Source of the DNA: Cyclobacteriaceae bacterium
GTDB taxonomy: Bacteria > Bacteroidota > Bacteroidia > Cytophagales > Cyclobacteriaceae
Direction of reading: 5' to 3'
Assembly: GCA_028284125.1 (NCBI GenBank)
Contig: JANQSI010000009.1
Location: 124,001-188,000 of the forward strand
DNA length: 64,000 bases
Shown here: one piece after another, positions 25,476 to 35,854 of the stretch
Layout: each line of letters opens with the position of its first letter
Numbering within the stretch: the first letter of the stretch is position 1
Program-made: the position numbers and the translations under genes
Notes under the pieces: generated by a model
Database searches by the model: none
What the model was told of the DNA's origin: nothing
The model's input: only the letters and a program-made list of their open reading frames with translations

Positions 25476-27872
25476 TTGCGGCATTTCCTTTCATCTGTTT
25501 TATTCCTAACCGCACTCATTTCGTTTAGTCAATCTGCTGGCATTATTAGGGGCCTAATTACGGACGAAAAAGGAGATCCTATTCAAGGAGTTAACGTCAT
25601 TCTCAAATCAGACAATCGAATTGGTACCATTTCAGATATAGAGGGAGTCTTCGAGGTTGGTCTGCCAGTTGGTCCAGACATTTTAACCTTTTCTCATATT
25701 CAGTATGCGACAAGAGAAGTGGAAGTAAACGTTCAGGCTGGGCAAACTCAGAATCTAAGTGTTCGGTTAAATCCAAAAAACACCCAACTCGATGAGGTTG
25801 AAGTCATTGGACAGCAAGAAAGAGATGCGATAGATCCTGCTGCTAAAATTGATGCAACTTCAGCTAGAAACCTGCCTTCAGCAGGTGGAGACTTCAGTAA
25901 GGTTTTAGTGACGTTACCAGGAGTGGCTGCTAATAATGAGCTTTCATCAGCCTACAATGTAAGAGGTGGGAACTTTGATGAGAACCTCATTTATGTGAAC
26001 GATATTCCAGTTTACCGCCCGTTCCTGTCTACTCCTGGAAGACAAGAAGGATTGAGTTTTGTAAATACGGATCTAGTCAAAGACATTAGCTTTTACGCGG
26101 GCGGCTGGGAGTCAAAGTATGGGGATAAGCTTTCCTCGTCGTTGAATATTCTTTACAAAGAACCAGAAGATTATCATGGCAGCATCAATTTCGGTTTGCT
26201 TGGCGGCTCGGCTTACGTTGGCAATCAAGTGTCAGACCGATTCAAATACCTATTTGGCGCCCGACACAGTGACACGAGGTACTTGCTTGGAACATTGGAG
26301 ACAGAAGGGCAGTATTTGCCTTCTTACACAGATGCGCAAGCGTTTTTGACTTTCGATTTATCCCGAAAAGGCCAACAAGTAAATCGAACTAAATTGAATT
26401 GGTTGTTGGCCTACGGAAGAAATAGATACCTGACGCTACCGGAATCTCAAACAACAGATTTTGGATCCGTTTCACAAGCGTTAAGGGTTCAGACAGCTTT
26501 TGAAGGACGTGAATTGCTCAACTACGATACGTATCAAACAGGATTGAACCTGTCACACAAGTGGAATAATCGATTCCTAAGCAGATTGATAGCATCAGGA
26601 GTTCGAACCACTGAAAAAGAGTTTTATAATGTAGAAGGTGCCTACCGAATTTGCGATGTAGATAATAATCCAGGCTCGAATAGCTTTAATGATTGTGTGG
26701 TCACAAGGGGTATCGGAACAAACTTCAGTTATGGAAGAAATACACTAAATGCAACCATCCTCAATTTAGAGTTAAGGAATGAACTACTGGCAAGCGATTG
26801 GGTACTCTTAGAGGGTGGGGTAGGTTTTAATCAAAACCAAATGGAGGACGAACTCAACGAGTATGAGTATCTGGATTCCGCAGGGTTTGTGATCAACCCA
26901 AATGATCCAAACAGCAATATTCTTCGAAGTGTATTTAATGAACTAGACCTAACCACAAGAGTATATACCGGCTATCTACAATCAACTATTTTCTCAAAAG
27001 ACTCAGCACATGCTGTCAACATTGGAGGTAGAATCAATCACATGGACTTTACAGGTGAAACACTTTTTAGTCCAAGGTTTATTTACAGGCACAAGCCCAA
27101 TTGGGAAAGAGAAACCTCATTTCGTGTCTCAATAGGCCAATACGTCCAAACGCCATTCTATCGAGAGTTCCGAGACCTGGATGGCAACATCAGGGAAAAT
27201 GTAAAGGCACAGCGGTCTGTACATTTCATTGCCGGTATGGAGCGAACTTTTATATGGTGGGGTAGGCCATTCCTGTTAACTACAGAAGGTTACTACAAAC
27301 GGATGAGCAATATTATCCCGTACGACATTGATAATGTAAGGCTCCGATATTTTGCTGAAAACAATGCGACGGCTTTTGCCTATGGAGTTGACTTACGATT
27401 AAATGGTGAATTCATCCGTGGGTCACAGTCTTGGTTTAGCCTGGGCATTCTAAATACCATGGAAGATCTTGAAGAAGATGATAAGGATTACATCCGGAGA
27501 CCAAGCGATCAACGAATCAACCTCGCATTTTTCTTTGAAGATCATATGCCAAATGATCCGTCTTTACGAGTTTATGTCAATTCAATTTTCGGATCCGGAT
27601 ATCCGTTAGGACCGCCGAATGAAATAAATGCAAGAAATATTTTTTCAGGTGATGAATTTTTTAGAGTAGATATTGGCTTTTCTAAATCACTTCAATTAAC
27701 TAAGAATAAGTACCTGAAAGTCTTATGGTTAAGAGCTGAAATACTCAATGCATTAGGTGCCGACAATACCTTGTCATACTCATGGATTCAGGACATATCC
27801 GGAAGTCAACTGGCTATACCGAATTCATTATCGGCAAGGTTTTTGAACTTCAGGATCGCGGCAGACTTTTAG
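25476..27872 (+). CDS. TonB-dependent receptor with carboxypeptidase-regulatory-like domain
   Basis: A 798-residue outer-membrane receptor. It has a signal peptide (about 1-20), a CarboxypepD_reg-like beta-sandwich (about 22-105, RGLITDEKGDPIQGVNV and DIEGVFEVG), a plug domain (about 115-225, with YNVRGGNFDENLIYVNDIPVYRP) and a 22-strand barrel to the C-terminus (RFLNFRIAADF). The start is TTG at 25476, 4 nt after rpe. No SusD-like gene follows, so it is not a typical Sus pair. The substrate is unknown. Confidence 0.88.
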   Translation: MRHFLSSVLFLTALISFSQSAGIIRGLITDEKGDPIQGVNVILKSDNRIGTISDIEGVFEVGLPVGPDILTFSHIQYATREVEVNVQAGQTQNLSVRLNPKNTQLDEVEVIGQQERDAIDPAAKIDATSARNLPSAGGDFSKVLVTLPGVAANNELSSAYNVRGGNFDENLIYVNDIPVYRPFLSTPGRQEGLSFVNTDLVKDISFYAGGWESKYGDKLSSSLNILYKEPEDYHGSINFGLLGGSAYVGNQVSDRFKYLFGARHSDTRYLLGTLETEGQYLPSYTDAQAFLTFDLSRKGQQVNRTKLNWLLAYGRNRYLTLPESQTTDFGSVSQALRVQTAFEGRELLNYDTYQTGLNLSHKWNNRFLSRLIASGVRTTEKEFYNVEGAYRICDVDNNPGSNSFNDCVVTRGIGTNFSYGRNTLNATILNLELRNELLASDWVLLEGGVGFNQNQMEDELNEYEYLDSAGFVINPNDPNSNILRSVFNELDLTTRVYTGYLQSTIFSKDSAHAVNIGGRINHMDFTGETLFSPRFIYRHKPNWERETSFRVSIGQYVQTPFYREFRDLDGNIRENVKAQRSVHFIAGMERTFIWWGRPFLLTTEGYYKRMSNIIPYDIDNVRLRYFAENNATAFAYGVDLRLNGEFIRGSQSWFSLGILNTMEDLEEDDKDYIRRPSDQRINLAFFFEDHMPNDPSLRVYVNSIFGSGYPLGPPNEINARNIFSGDEFFRVDIGFSKSLQLTKNKYLKVLWLRAEILNALGADNTLSYSWIQDISGSQLAIPNSLSARFLNFRIAADF

Positions 27873-27926
27873 GCCTTTAGGGTACAAACTGCTTTTTTTG
27901 TACTAATAAGTTAATCACATTAAAAA

Positions 27927-28370
27927 ATGAAAAAATCCCTACTAACGATAGCGCTTGTAGTAGCTGCAAGTGCGATCTCTTATGCACAAGAATTCAAAGT
28001 AATCACCGTCGTTGAATCCATCGTTCCAGGTGGACTTGGCCGTTCGAGAATGGTTGAAAACAAAGGTGATCTAGATATCAATGCATTTACTACCGAACGA
28101 ACCGATGGAAAGAAGAGTGGTCAAGGTGACATCAAAAGAAAAGATGCCAAGATTGACAAATTTGCAGAGTCCAAATTGCTTAACTTTTACAGCATCACCG
28201 GTATCAACTTTCAAAATGTAGCTTCCAATGATGCCTTGATTTCATCTAAGCTAAACCAAATGTCAGAAGAAGGCTGGGAATTAGCGTTCGTGACAAGCGG
28301 TGTAGAAAGTGATGCTGGTAAATCTGATGATTACGGACTTTACATCACTCGATTTATTTTCAAAAGATAG
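27927..28370 (+). CDS. Small exported protein, DUF4177-like C-terminus
   Basis: A 147-residue product with a signal peptide (about 1-20, ending ISYAQ). The C-terminal part, LNQMSEEGWELAFVTSG followed by a beta strand YITRFIFKR, resembles the small DUF4177-type fold (LN-x-x-x-x-x-GWELV). The middle is Lys/Asp-rich and probably disordered. It is monocistronic, with a good terminator 9 nt after the stop. Function unknown. Confidence 0.65.
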   Translation: MKKSLLTIALVVAASAISYAQEFKVITVVESIVPGGLGRSRMVENKGDLDINAFTTERTDGKKSGQGDIKRKDAKIDKFAESKLLNFYSITGINFQNVASNDALISSKLNQMSEEGWELAFVTSGVESDAGKSDDYGLYITRFIFKR

Positions 28371-28379
28371 CAAGCTTTT

Positions 28380-28415
28380 AATCCCATGTTCATTTTTGGG
28401 CATGGGATTTGTTTT
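28380..28415 (+). terminator. Rho-independent terminator
   Basis: A perfect 9-bp stem (AATCCCATG / CATGGGATT, 12-nt loop) followed by TGTTTT, starting 9 nt after the stop of the small exported protein gene. Confidence 0.7.
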
Positions 28416-28441
28416 ACTTTGCCAATCAAAATAAAAGACGA

Positions 28442-29023
28442 ATGAATACCATTAAAATAACGACAATACTATCAATAGCCATCCTGGCATTTGGCTGTAA
28501 TCGACAGGTAACAAGAGTAAGCCCGGATCAACAAATCGACTTAAGCGGAAGATGGAATGATACTGATTCAAAGCTAGTTGCAGAAGAAATGATCCAGGAT
28601 GTCACTAACCGTCCATGGCACAGTGAGTTCAGGCTCAAAGAAGACAAGAAACCAACAGTCATTGTTGGCTATGTACAGAACAAAAGCTCTGAACATATCG
28701 AGGCAGAAACATTTATCAAAGACATTGAAAGACAGTTCATTAATACCGGATTTGTTCGAGTAGTTTCTAACTCTGAGTTCCGCGAAAAATTGCGTGTAGA
28801 ACGAGCAGATCAAGGTGAATATGCATCTCCTGAAACTCAGGCTAAATGGGGAAAAGAATTGGGTGCTGACTTCATGATGTTCGGTCTTATCACAGCTGTT
28901 ACTGATTCTTACAAGAAAGAAAAAGTAGTCAGCTACAAAGTCAACCTTGAGCTTACAAGCATCGAAACCAACGAAAAAGTTTGGTTAGGCGATAAAGAGA
29001 TCAAGAAATTCATTAAAAACTAA
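28442..29023 (+). CDS. LpoB-like lipoprotein (penicillin-binding-protein activator family)
   Basis: A 193-residue lipoprotein with lipobox LAFGC (Cys about 19). The body fits the LpoB/CsgG-like N-terminal fold: VIVGYVQNKSSEHIEAETFIKDIERQFINTG, then EFREKLRVERADQG and KWGKELGADFMMFGLIT. In Proteobacteria LpoB activates PBP1b in peptidoglycan synthesis; in Bacteroidota the role is unproven. The start is ATG 28442 (MNTIKI), placing the lipobox correctly; an upstream in-frame codon at 28409 lies in the terminator region. A COG3014-type lipoprotein is encoded next, a pairing that recurs in other bacteria. Confidence 0.75.
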   Translation: MNTIKITTILSIAILAFGCNRQVTRVSPDQQIDLSGRWNDTDSKLVAEEMIQDVTNRPWHSEFRLKEDKKPTVIVGYVQNKSSEHIEAETFIKDIERQFINTGFVRVVSNSEFREKLRVERADQGEYASPETQAKWGKELGADFMMFGLITAVTDSYKKEKVVSYKVNLELTSIETNEKVWLGDKEIKKFIKN

Positions 29024-29026
29024 AAT

Positions 29027-29092
29027 AAGCTGCTAGCCTCAAGTCATTAGTTACAAGGTTACTTGTAGCTTGAAACTTGTGGCTTGCGGCTT
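29027..29092. repeat. Imperfect palindrome, about 66 nt
   Basis: The left half (from AAGCTGCTAGCC) is close to the reverse complement of the right half (ending GGCTTGCGGCTT), with a few mismatches across about 30 bp. It fills the gap between two lipoprotein genes and covers the TTG at 29084, an argument against starting the next gene there. Confidence 0.55.
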
Positions 29093-29110
29093 ACCATGGT
29101 CATCTGCCTA

Positions 29111-30496
29111 ATGAATTGGAGTAGATCCTATATCATATTTCTCTTCTTCGCTCTATCAAGTTGCGCTTCTTACTATGAGTTCAATTACGAGTTCAATAGG
29201 AATTTCGAAAATGGAAACATAGAAGCAGCGCAAACCGTGCTCGAGCAAAACAAGAAAATTGAACGGAGCAAAACCCGATTTCTTTATTACGCCAATAGGG
29301 GAGTTGTCGCGCACCTTTTGGGCAACTACATCGAAAGCAATAACTGGCTGGAGCAAGCGTACATTTTTGGCGAGGACTACAAAAAGAACTACCTGAATTT
29401 TGCTGGTTCGTATTTTCTAAACCCCAACCTCATAGTCTATCCGGGCGAAGACCATGAACATTTGATGTTGCTTTATTACAAGGCACTCAATTTTTTAAAA
29501 ATGGGGGATTACGATAATGCATTGGTGGAATGCCGAAGATTAAACAATCGTCTTTACGAACTTGGCGACAAATACACGTCAGAAAACAAGTATCAAAAAG
29601 ACGCTTTCATACACAACCTGATGGGGATTGCATACGATGCAAGTGGCGATTATAATAATGCCTTCATTGCGTATCGAAATGCATTGGAGATCTACGAAAA
29701 TGAGTATGCCACCATGTTTGAACTTTCGGTTCCAGAGCAATTGAAAGATGACTTGATGCGCACGGCGAAGCTTGCAGGATTCCCGGAAGAATTTGACAAG
29801 TATGCGGAGAAGTTTGGTTACGCTTACAATCACGAACCATCAGAAGGTGGGGAGTTGGTTTTTTTCTGGCACAATGGACTAGCTCCGGTTAAAGATGAAT
29901 GGTCGATCAGTTTTGTAACCATTGATAATGGTGGTGGAAATCTGTTTTTCCAAAACGATGACCTGGGATTGAATTTCCCCTTTTATTACAATTACAATGA
30001 TGACGATGGTATTCGTATAACGGACCTAAGCGGAACCAGAATCGCTTTTCCAAGATACGTTGAGCGAATACCTTATTTTGATTACGGAGACATTGAAGTA
30101 AATGGAAATTACCATACATTGGAAAAAGCACAAGACATTAATGCCATTGCATTCAAAACGTTGAATGAACGCATGTTACAGGAGCTTGGGAAGGGGTTGT
30201 TACGGGTTGCCTTGAAAAAAGCCATTGAAAAGAAGGCCAGGAAAGAAAATGAAACATTGGGTTTTTTAGTGAGTGCCTTTAACCTCGCATCAGAGCAAGC
30301 GGACACCAGAAATTGGCAAACACTCCCACATTCCATTCATTATACAAGAGCGCCTTTGAAAGATGGCGAAAACGTGATTCAGATTTATACCGATGGACCA
30401 AGAAGCGAAGCAGCAGAAACCTTTACGTTTATTGGAAAAAAAGGAGTCACTCAATTCCACAGTTATCAATCGTTGGAAAGCGATATAGCTTTCTGA
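29111..30496 (+). CDS. TPR-like lipoprotein, COG3014 type
   Basis: A 461-residue lipoprotein. With the ATG at 29111 the product starts MNWSRSYIIFLFFALSSC, placing Cys at the lipobox. The N-terminal half has TPR-like helical pairs (ALNFLKMGDYDNALVECRR; LMGIAYDASGDYNNAFIAYR). The C-terminal half is beta-rich, with a conserved-looking region around ARKENETLGFLVSAFNLASEQADTR written across about 385-410. It probably works with the upstream LpoB-like lipoprotein at the cell envelope (inference from pairing). An alternative TTG start at 29084 lies within a palindrome. Confidence 0.72.
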   Translation: MNWSRSYIIFLFFALSSCASYYEFNYEFNRNFENGNIEAAQTVLEQNKKIERSKTRFLYYANRGVVAHLLGNYIESNNWLEQAYIFGEDYKKNYLNFAGSYFLNPNLIVYPGEDHEHLMLLYYKALNFLKMGDYDNALVECRRLNNRLYELGDKYTSENKYQKDAFIHNLMGIAYDASGDYNNAFIAYRNALEIYENEYATMFELSVPEQLKDDLMRTAKLAGFPEEFDKYAEKFGYAYNHEPSEGGELVFFWHNGLAPVKDEWSISFVTIDNGGGNLFFQNDDLGLNFPFYYNYNDDDGIRITDLSGTRIAFPRYVERIPYFDYGDIEVNGNYHTLEKAQDINAIAFKTLNERMLQELGKGLLRVALKKAIEKKARKENETLGFLVSAFNLASEQADTRNWQTLPHSIHYTRAPLKDGENVIQIYTDGPRSEAAETFTFIGKKGVTQFHSYQSLESDIAF

Positions 30497-30574
30497 ATAA
30501 TCTTCTTCAAAAAGCTGTTCGCTAATTCATCAAAAGGTTGTATTTTGAGCACTTAATTCACAATCACCCAACTA

Positions 30575-31186
30575 ATGTTTACCGAATACGAGATTGAGAC
30601 AATGGTTGAGAATCCAGAAATTCTGGAAGCAGCTCAAACATTAAAAAAGGATTTCCTAAAAACTGAAGCCCCTTATTTGGAAATAAATGATCACGATTTC
30701 TTTTCGCTGGTCATGATGGCGCCAACGGTCGGAATAGCCTTGGCGGATGGAACCATTAGTTTGTTTGAAGAAATTGCGCTGAACAAGAAAGCAAGGAAGC
30801 TTTCAAAAGGCGGGTATTTCATGAAGAAAGATCCAGTCGTTTATGCCATGAAATTTCTGATCAAAAACTATTTCAATTGGTCGGATAAATTTTTCGGAGT
30901 ACTAAGAGTAGCCATTAATTCGGCATGTGATTTGGAAAATGTTACGCAACGTAAGATTGATACCACAGGCGAGGTGGACTATTCGGCATATAAGGAAGAA
31001 GTCCTCAATGCACCTTATATCCTGATCAGATTCATTGCGAGCTTTTTTCTCGAAAACGATGAAGATATTATCAATAAGGATCATAAAATTGGTAAATCAG
31101 AATACCAAAGTATGGTGTTGATTGGTGAGAAATTGGGTTTGGATAATCTGGTCGTTTTCCAAATGTTTTGTCAGACATTCAAGTAA
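30575..31186 (+). CDS. Conserved hypothetical helical protein
   Basis: A 203-residue cytoplasmic protein without signal peptide, mostly helical. The segment VGIALADGTISLFEEIALNKKAR resembles the D-G-x-[IV]-x-x-x-E helices of TerB-like proteins, but the rest does not clearly match. It is preceded by a 78-nt gap and followed after 30 nt by an FKBP lipoprotein gene. Function not assigned. Confidence 0.6.
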   Translation: MFTEYEIETMVENPEILEAAQTLKKDFLKTEAPYLEINDHDFFSLVMMAPTVGIALADGTISLFEEIALNKKARKLSKGGYFMKKDPVVYAMKFLIKNYFNWSDKFFGVLRVAINSACDLENVTQRKIDTTGEVDYSAYKEEVLNAPYILIRFIASFFLENDEDIINKDHKIGKSEYQSMVLIGEKLGLDNLVVFQMFCQTFK

Positions 31187-31216
31187 TCTTTTGTCCCTTT
31201 TGTCGTTGGGTAGGTG

Positions 31217-32164
31217 ATGCGAAAAATTAGTGTTGTAGCTTTAGTTTGGGTCTTGCTTTCCTGTAGCAATGACGACACGACTTTGTCGGATATCGACACT
31301 ACCATTATCGCCTGGTTGGATACCATGAATGTTGATTCAGCAATTGCAGATGCGAGCGGCATTTACTATTACCCCATTGTAGAAAATCCAACAGGAACAG
31401 CCGTAAGCTTTGAAAGTGTTGTATCCATTTATTACACGTTGAGTGACCTGGATGGAAATGTCATCGCAAGCCATCAGAGATCAGACGGAGACTCCCTCAT
31501 GTTAAAGCAAGGCGTGTCAGCAGTGTATCCGGTTGGGCTGGATCTTGGATTGGCATTCATGCGAGAAGGAGAGACGTACAATGTTATTGTACCGCCTTCG
31601 CTCGGCTATCAAGACCTAACCTCCGGAGCAATTGATCAATCGCTGATCAGTCTTATTCAAGTGGAAGTTGCAAATGTGCAAAGTGAGTCTTCAGTTTTTA
31701 CCCAAGAAGCCAGCGACATTGCTAATTACATCGTTTCTGAAAATCTCAACGATACGATCACAAATCCAGTGAATTCAGTGGTCACTTTTACGTCTGGAGT
31801 AGCTTATAAACGATTGGAAAAAGGGTTTGGACCACTGGCGGTAAATGGCGAAACGGTCATTCTGAATTACGATGCTTTCTTTTTAGATAATACTGTTTTT
31901 GATTCAGAAAACAATTTCCAATTTATTCTGGGCTCAAACGAACCTAGACCATTAATACCAGGATTCGAATTTGGTCTGACCATCATGGAACCATTCGAAC
32001 GAGCCTTAATCATTGTTCCATCATCACAAGGATATCAAGAAAGTGCCTTGGTTATTCCTGCCTCAATAACGGCAGATTTGATCGATGATGCCATTATTCC
32101 GGATTATGTGTTGAACGTACCTCCATATACCACGATCGCTTTTAATGTCATTCGTTTTGATTAA
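31217..32164 (+). CDS. Lipoprotein with two FKBP-type peptidyl-prolyl isomerase domains
   Basis: A 315-residue lipoprotein (lipobox VLLSC, Cys about 15) with two consecutive FKBP-like domains (about 45-160 and 170-313). Each keeps the flow VSIYYTLSDLDGNVIASH / VILNYDAFFLDNTVFDS, then a P-G-[LF]-[ED]-x-GL-x-x-M block and a V-P-x-S-x-GY segment. Active-site aromatic residues are only partly kept, so activity in either domain is uncertain. The probable role is envelope protein folding. I chose ATG 31217; a GTG one codon earlier is also possible. Confidence 0.8.
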   Translation: MRKISVVALVWVLLSCSNDDTTLSDIDTTIIAWLDTMNVDSAIADASGIYYYPIVENPTGTAVSFESVVSIYYTLSDLDGNVIASHQRSDGDSLMLKQGVSAVYPVGLDLGLAFMREGETYNVIVPPSLGYQDLTSGAIDQSLISLIQVEVANVQSESSVFTQEASDIANYIVSENLNDTITNPVNSVVTFTSGVAYKRLEKGFGPLAVNGETVILNYDAFFLDNTVFDSENNFQFILGSNEPRPLIPGFEFGLTIMEPFERALIIVPSSQGYQESALVIPASITADLIDDAIIPDYVLNVPPYTTIAFNVIRFD

Positions 32165-32184
32165 TTCTTATTTTTGAGAACACT

Positions 32185-33267
32185 TTGATCAACCAATTAA
32201 GACGATATCTATTACTGCCTGGATTATTTCTACTTGCATCGGCTGCAGTGGGTCAGGATATTTATCAGAAATACAACATTTATCGAGATCCGGTTAAAGT
32301 TTTTCTAAACAAATTCAGCATTACACTCACGACGGGTTACAGTCGCAATACATATGATCACACGCTTTCAGGCGTTTACTTTTTTCAAAACAGGGTAGAT
32401 CAACTCATTTTACCGAACAGTGAGCCGCTAGGAAGTACGTTTACCGGCTATGCCAACTGGCTGAATGCTCCTGAATTAGGAGTGGAAACATCGCTCGAAG
32501 ATGAGTTCGATGTTCCATTTGATTACTTAAGTAATCCAGTCAATAATCCGCTATTGGGAAATACGGAATTTCTCATCGATACGGATACTGCAGACTTTGG
32601 CTTCCGAGGAACCTCAGGTGGAATTCCTGTCACGTTGGGTGTTCACTTCAATATTGCTGATTTCAGAATAGGAGGTGGATTCACTTACGAAAAACAGTTC
32701 ATCCGAGAACTTGAACCAACTTCCTTCCAGGGCCAGGTAAGAGCTTATCAACCGAATTTTAAATCCACCCATTACACCAAATTATTTGGCATGGTCGGTT
32801 ATCGCTTCTATCAGTTTTGGCGATACGATTTTGTGGCAGAACTTCAAGTCGGAAGGATCAATGCTGGCAAACAGTTTGATAAATCATCCATTACACGAGG
32901 AACCTTCACCAATTTTGGTGTGAGCATCGAAAATAACTGGTCAGAATATTTTCGGGTAATTGTTAGACCAAGCTTTGATTTCAAGAAATATACGGTGAAC
33001 CTTCCCGATGGAACTGCGATCGATCACAGATATCCAAGTTTCCTCATTCAGGTCGGCCTGAGCATCAATATTCCGGACATTCCACGTTCTCCGATGAAGA
33101 GTGACCATGTGCAGTTGAAACATGTTTATACGGATCCAAAAACAGGTCGATTAATGGAGGTGAGGGGTCAACCGATTTGGAAAAGACAGAACCCGAAAGT
33201 GGGCGAAAATCACCGAAAATTGTGGCGTTATAAATGGCGCAATAAAAAGAAGCTGAATCCCTACTAA
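32185..33267 (+). CDS. Outer-membrane beta-barrel-like protein
   Basis: A 360-residue exported protein. It has a signal peptide (about 1-23, ending AAVGQ), then many alternating aromatic/polar strands (FSITLTTGYSRN, IGGGFTYEKQF, KLFGMVGYRFYQFWRYDFVAELQVG). These suggest an outer-membrane barrel. The C-terminus is strongly basic (RKLWRYKWRNKKKLNPY), unusual for a barrel end, and may sit in the periplasm. The start is TTG at 32185. It precedes gyrA by 66 nt. No specific family recognised. Confidence 0.6.
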   Translation: MINQLRRYLLLPGLFLLASAAVGQDIYQKYNIYRDPVKVFLNKFSITLTTGYSRNTYDHTLSGVYFFQNRVDQLILPNSEPLGSTFTGYANWLNAPELGVETSLEDEFDVPFDYLSNPVNNPLLGNTEFLIDTDTADFGFRGTSGGIPVTLGVHFNIADFRIGGGFTYEKQFIRELEPTSFQGQVRAYQPNFKSTHYTKLFGMVGYRFYQFWRYDFVAELQVGRINAGKQFDKSSITRGTFTNFGVSIENNWSEYFRVIVRPSFDFKKYTVNLPDGTAIDHRYPSFLIQVGLSINIPDIPRSPMKSDHVQLKHVYTDPKTGRLMEVRGQPIWKRQNPKVGENHRKLWRYKWRNKKKLNPY

Positions 33268-33333
33268 AAACTCGTTTTCCACCTTACTTTTCGCTAAATT
33301 GCGGTCTGATTTTTAGGTAACCAACTACAATAG

Positions 33334-35835
33334 ATGTCAGAAGGAGAAATCGGGGATTTACCAGCATCAGATCAGAATATCATCCCAATAAATATTGAAG
33401 AAGAAATGCGTGGCGCATACATCGATTATTCGATGAGCGTAATCATTTCAAGAGCCTTGCCAGATGTACGAGATGGCTTAAAACCCGTGCATCGCAGGAT
33501 ACTTTATGGCATGGATGAATTGGGTGTCAACTACAACAAATCGTATAAGAAATGCGCAAGGATTGTAGGAGATGTGCTGGGTAAATATCACCCACATGGA
33601 GATACTGCAGTTTACGACACAATGGTTAGAATGGCCCAGGAATGGTCGCTGAGATATCCATTGGTTGATGGACAAGGAAACTTCGGTTCCGTGGATGGAG
33701 ATTCACCCGCGGCAATGCGATATACGGAAGCTCGATTGAGAAGAATTGCAGAAGAGCTTTTGGGTGATATTAGAAAGAATACGGTTGATTTTCAGCCTAA
33801 CTATGACGACAGTACGGAAGAGCCTTCCGTATTGCCTTCTAAAATTCCTAACCTGTTGGTCAATGGAGCCAGCGGTATCGCTGTTGGTATGGCCACTAAC
33901 ATGGCACCTCACAACCTTTCTGAGGTGATAGATGGAATCACTGCTTACATCGATGACAATGATATTACGGTAGAAGGCCTGATGGAGCACGTGAAAGCGC
34001 CGGATTTTCCAACAGGAGCTACCATCTATGGCTATCAGGGAGTGCGTTCAGCATTTGAAACAGGTCGTGGAAGAATCGTTTTGCGAGCAAAAGCCACAAT
34101 CGAAGAAACAAAATCCGGAAAAGAACAGATCATCGTTTCAGAGATTCCTTACCAGGTGAACAAGGCATCAATGATTGAGAAGACCGCTGGATTGATCGTT
34201 GAGAAGAAAATCGAAGGAATTTCAGATATCCGAGATGAGTCTGATAAATCGGGGATGCGGGTCGTTTATGATCTAAAGCGAGATGCGATACCAAATGTGG
34301 TGCTGAACAACCTTTACAAGCAAACCGCGCTACAATCCTCATTCAGTGTGAATAATGTAGCACTTGTAAATGGAAGGCCTAAAACACTAAACCTCAAAGA
34401 CTTAATAGCTCATTTCGTTACACACAGGCATGAGATTGTCGTTCGTAGAACACAATTCGAACTGGAAGAAGCTGAAAAGCGAGCACACATCCTGGAAGGC
34501 TACTTGATAGCACTTGACAACCTTGATGAGGTTATCGAGTTGATCAGAGGGTCAAAAGATCCTGATGAAGCCAAAGCAGGGCTCATTGAGAAATTCAAAC
34601 TGTCGGAGATCCAGGCCAAGGCAATTCTTGAGATGCGATTACAGCGATTGACCGGACTGGAACGTGAGAAGATTGAGAATGAGTACAAAGAGATCAAAGA
34701 GCTGATCAAGCGCCTCAATGAGATATTGGGTGATGAAGGCATACGAATGCAGATCATCAAAGATGAGTTGGGCGAGATGAAGGAACGCTACGGAGACGAG
34801 CGAAGATCTGAAATCGAGCATAGTGCAGATGAGTTCACCGCTGAGGATATGATTCCGGATGAAGAGATGGTCATCACCATTTCTCATGAAGGATATATCA
34901 AAAGAACCCCGCTGGTAGACTATAGAACACAAGGTCGAGGCGGAGTTGGAAGCAAAGCTGCCACTTCGAAAGATGATGATTTCACAGAACATCTGTTCAT
35001 AGCCTCAACACACAACTATTTGTTGATTTTCACGGAGTTTGGAAAGGTATTTTGGAAAAAAGTATGGGAGATTCCGGAAGGCAGCAAGACATCCAAAGGA
35101 AGACCGATCCAGAACATCATAGAGATTGAGAGTGATGACAAGGTTAATTCGGTAATCAACGTGAAGACGCTGGAAGATCCGGATTACATCAACAACAACT
35201 TCCTGGTGATGTGTACGAGAAACGGTACCATCAAGAAAACGTCTTTGGAAGCATACAGCCGACCGAGAAGAAGCGGAATCAACGCAATTACGATCAATGA
35301 AGGTGATAAACTGCTCAATGTGAACCTGACAGATGGAGATAGTCACATTATCATCGCAAGCAATGCTGGAAAGGCGATTAATTTCCATGAATCCGACGTA
35401 CGGGCAATGGGAAGAATGGCAGCAGGAGTGAGGGGAATTTCTATTTCTGGCAATGAATTTGTTGTTGGTATGGTTTGTGTAGACTATAAAAATCCACCTA
35501 ACTTGCTGGTAGTTTCAGAGAAAGGCTACGGCAAGCGCTCTGAGCTAGAAGACTATCGTATCACCAAACGTGGTGGTAAGGGAGTGAAAACACTCAATAT
35601 AACGGATAAAACGGGGCATTTAGTCGCAATTAAGGATGTGGTTGATGGAGATGAGTTGATGATTATCAATAAATCGGGAATTGCTATTAGAATGTCTGTG
35701 GATGCGCTACGAGTAATGGGTAGAGCAACACAAGGAGTTAGATTGATTAAATTAAACGACAATGACGAGATCTCTGCAGTAGAAAAGATCTCTAATTTAG
35801 ATACTGACGAAGATGAAATTATTGAAAATGATTAA
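33334..35835 (+). CDS. gyrA: DNA gyrase subunit A
   Basis: The breakage-reunion subunit of gyrase, 833 residues. The winged-helix/tower region carries the catalytic Tyr130 in [10 protein letters not shown]. The quinolone-determining region reads [17 protein letters not shown]; the positions of E. coli Ser83 and Asp87 are Thr91 and Asp95. The C-terminal beta-pinwheel starts near 520 with the GyrA-box-like QGRGGVG and repeats ([30 protein letters not shown]). The GyrA box separates it from ParC. An acidic tail ends the protein. Confidence 0.95.
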   Translation: MSEGEIGDLPASDQNIIPINIEEEMRGAYIDYSMSVIISRALPDVRDGLKPVHRRILYGMDELGVNYNKSYKKCARIVGDVLGKYHPHGDTAVYDTMVRMAQEWSLRYPLVDGQGNFGSVDGDSPAAMRYTEARLRRIAEELLGDIRKNTVDFQPNYDDSTEEPSVLPSKIPNLLVNGASGIAVGMATNMAPHNLSEVIDGITAYIDDNDITVEGLMEHVKAPDFPTGATIYGYQGVRSAFETGRGRIVLRAKATIEETKSGKEQIIVSEIPYQVNKASMIEKTAGLIVEKKIEGISDIRDESDKSGMRVVYDLKRDAIPNVVLNNLYKQTALQSSFSVNNVALVNGRPKTLNLKDLIAHFVTHRHEIVVRRTQFELEEAEKRAHILEGYLIALDNLDEVIELIRGSKDPDEAKAGLIEKFKLSEIQAKAILEMRLQRLTGLEREKIENEYKEIKELIKRLNEILGDEGIRMQIIKDELGEMKERYGDERRSEIEHSADEFTAEDMIPDEEMVITISHEGYIKRTPLVDYRTQGRGGVGSKAATSKDDDFTEHLFIASTHNYLLIFTEFGKVFWKKVWEIPEGSKTSKGRPIQNIIEIESDDKVNSVINVKTLEDPDYINNNFLVMCTRNGTIKKTSLEAYSRPRRSGINAITINEGDKLLNVNLTDGDSHIIIASNAGKAINFHESDVRAMGRMAAGVRGISISGNEFVVGMVCVDYKNPPNLLVVSEKGYGKRSELEDYRITKRGGKGVKTLNITDKTGHLVAIKDVVDGDELMIINKSGIAIRMSVDALRVMGRATQGVRLIKLNDNDEISAVEKISNLDTDEDEIIEND

Positions 35836-35854
35836 CCCTCTAAAACTGACAATT

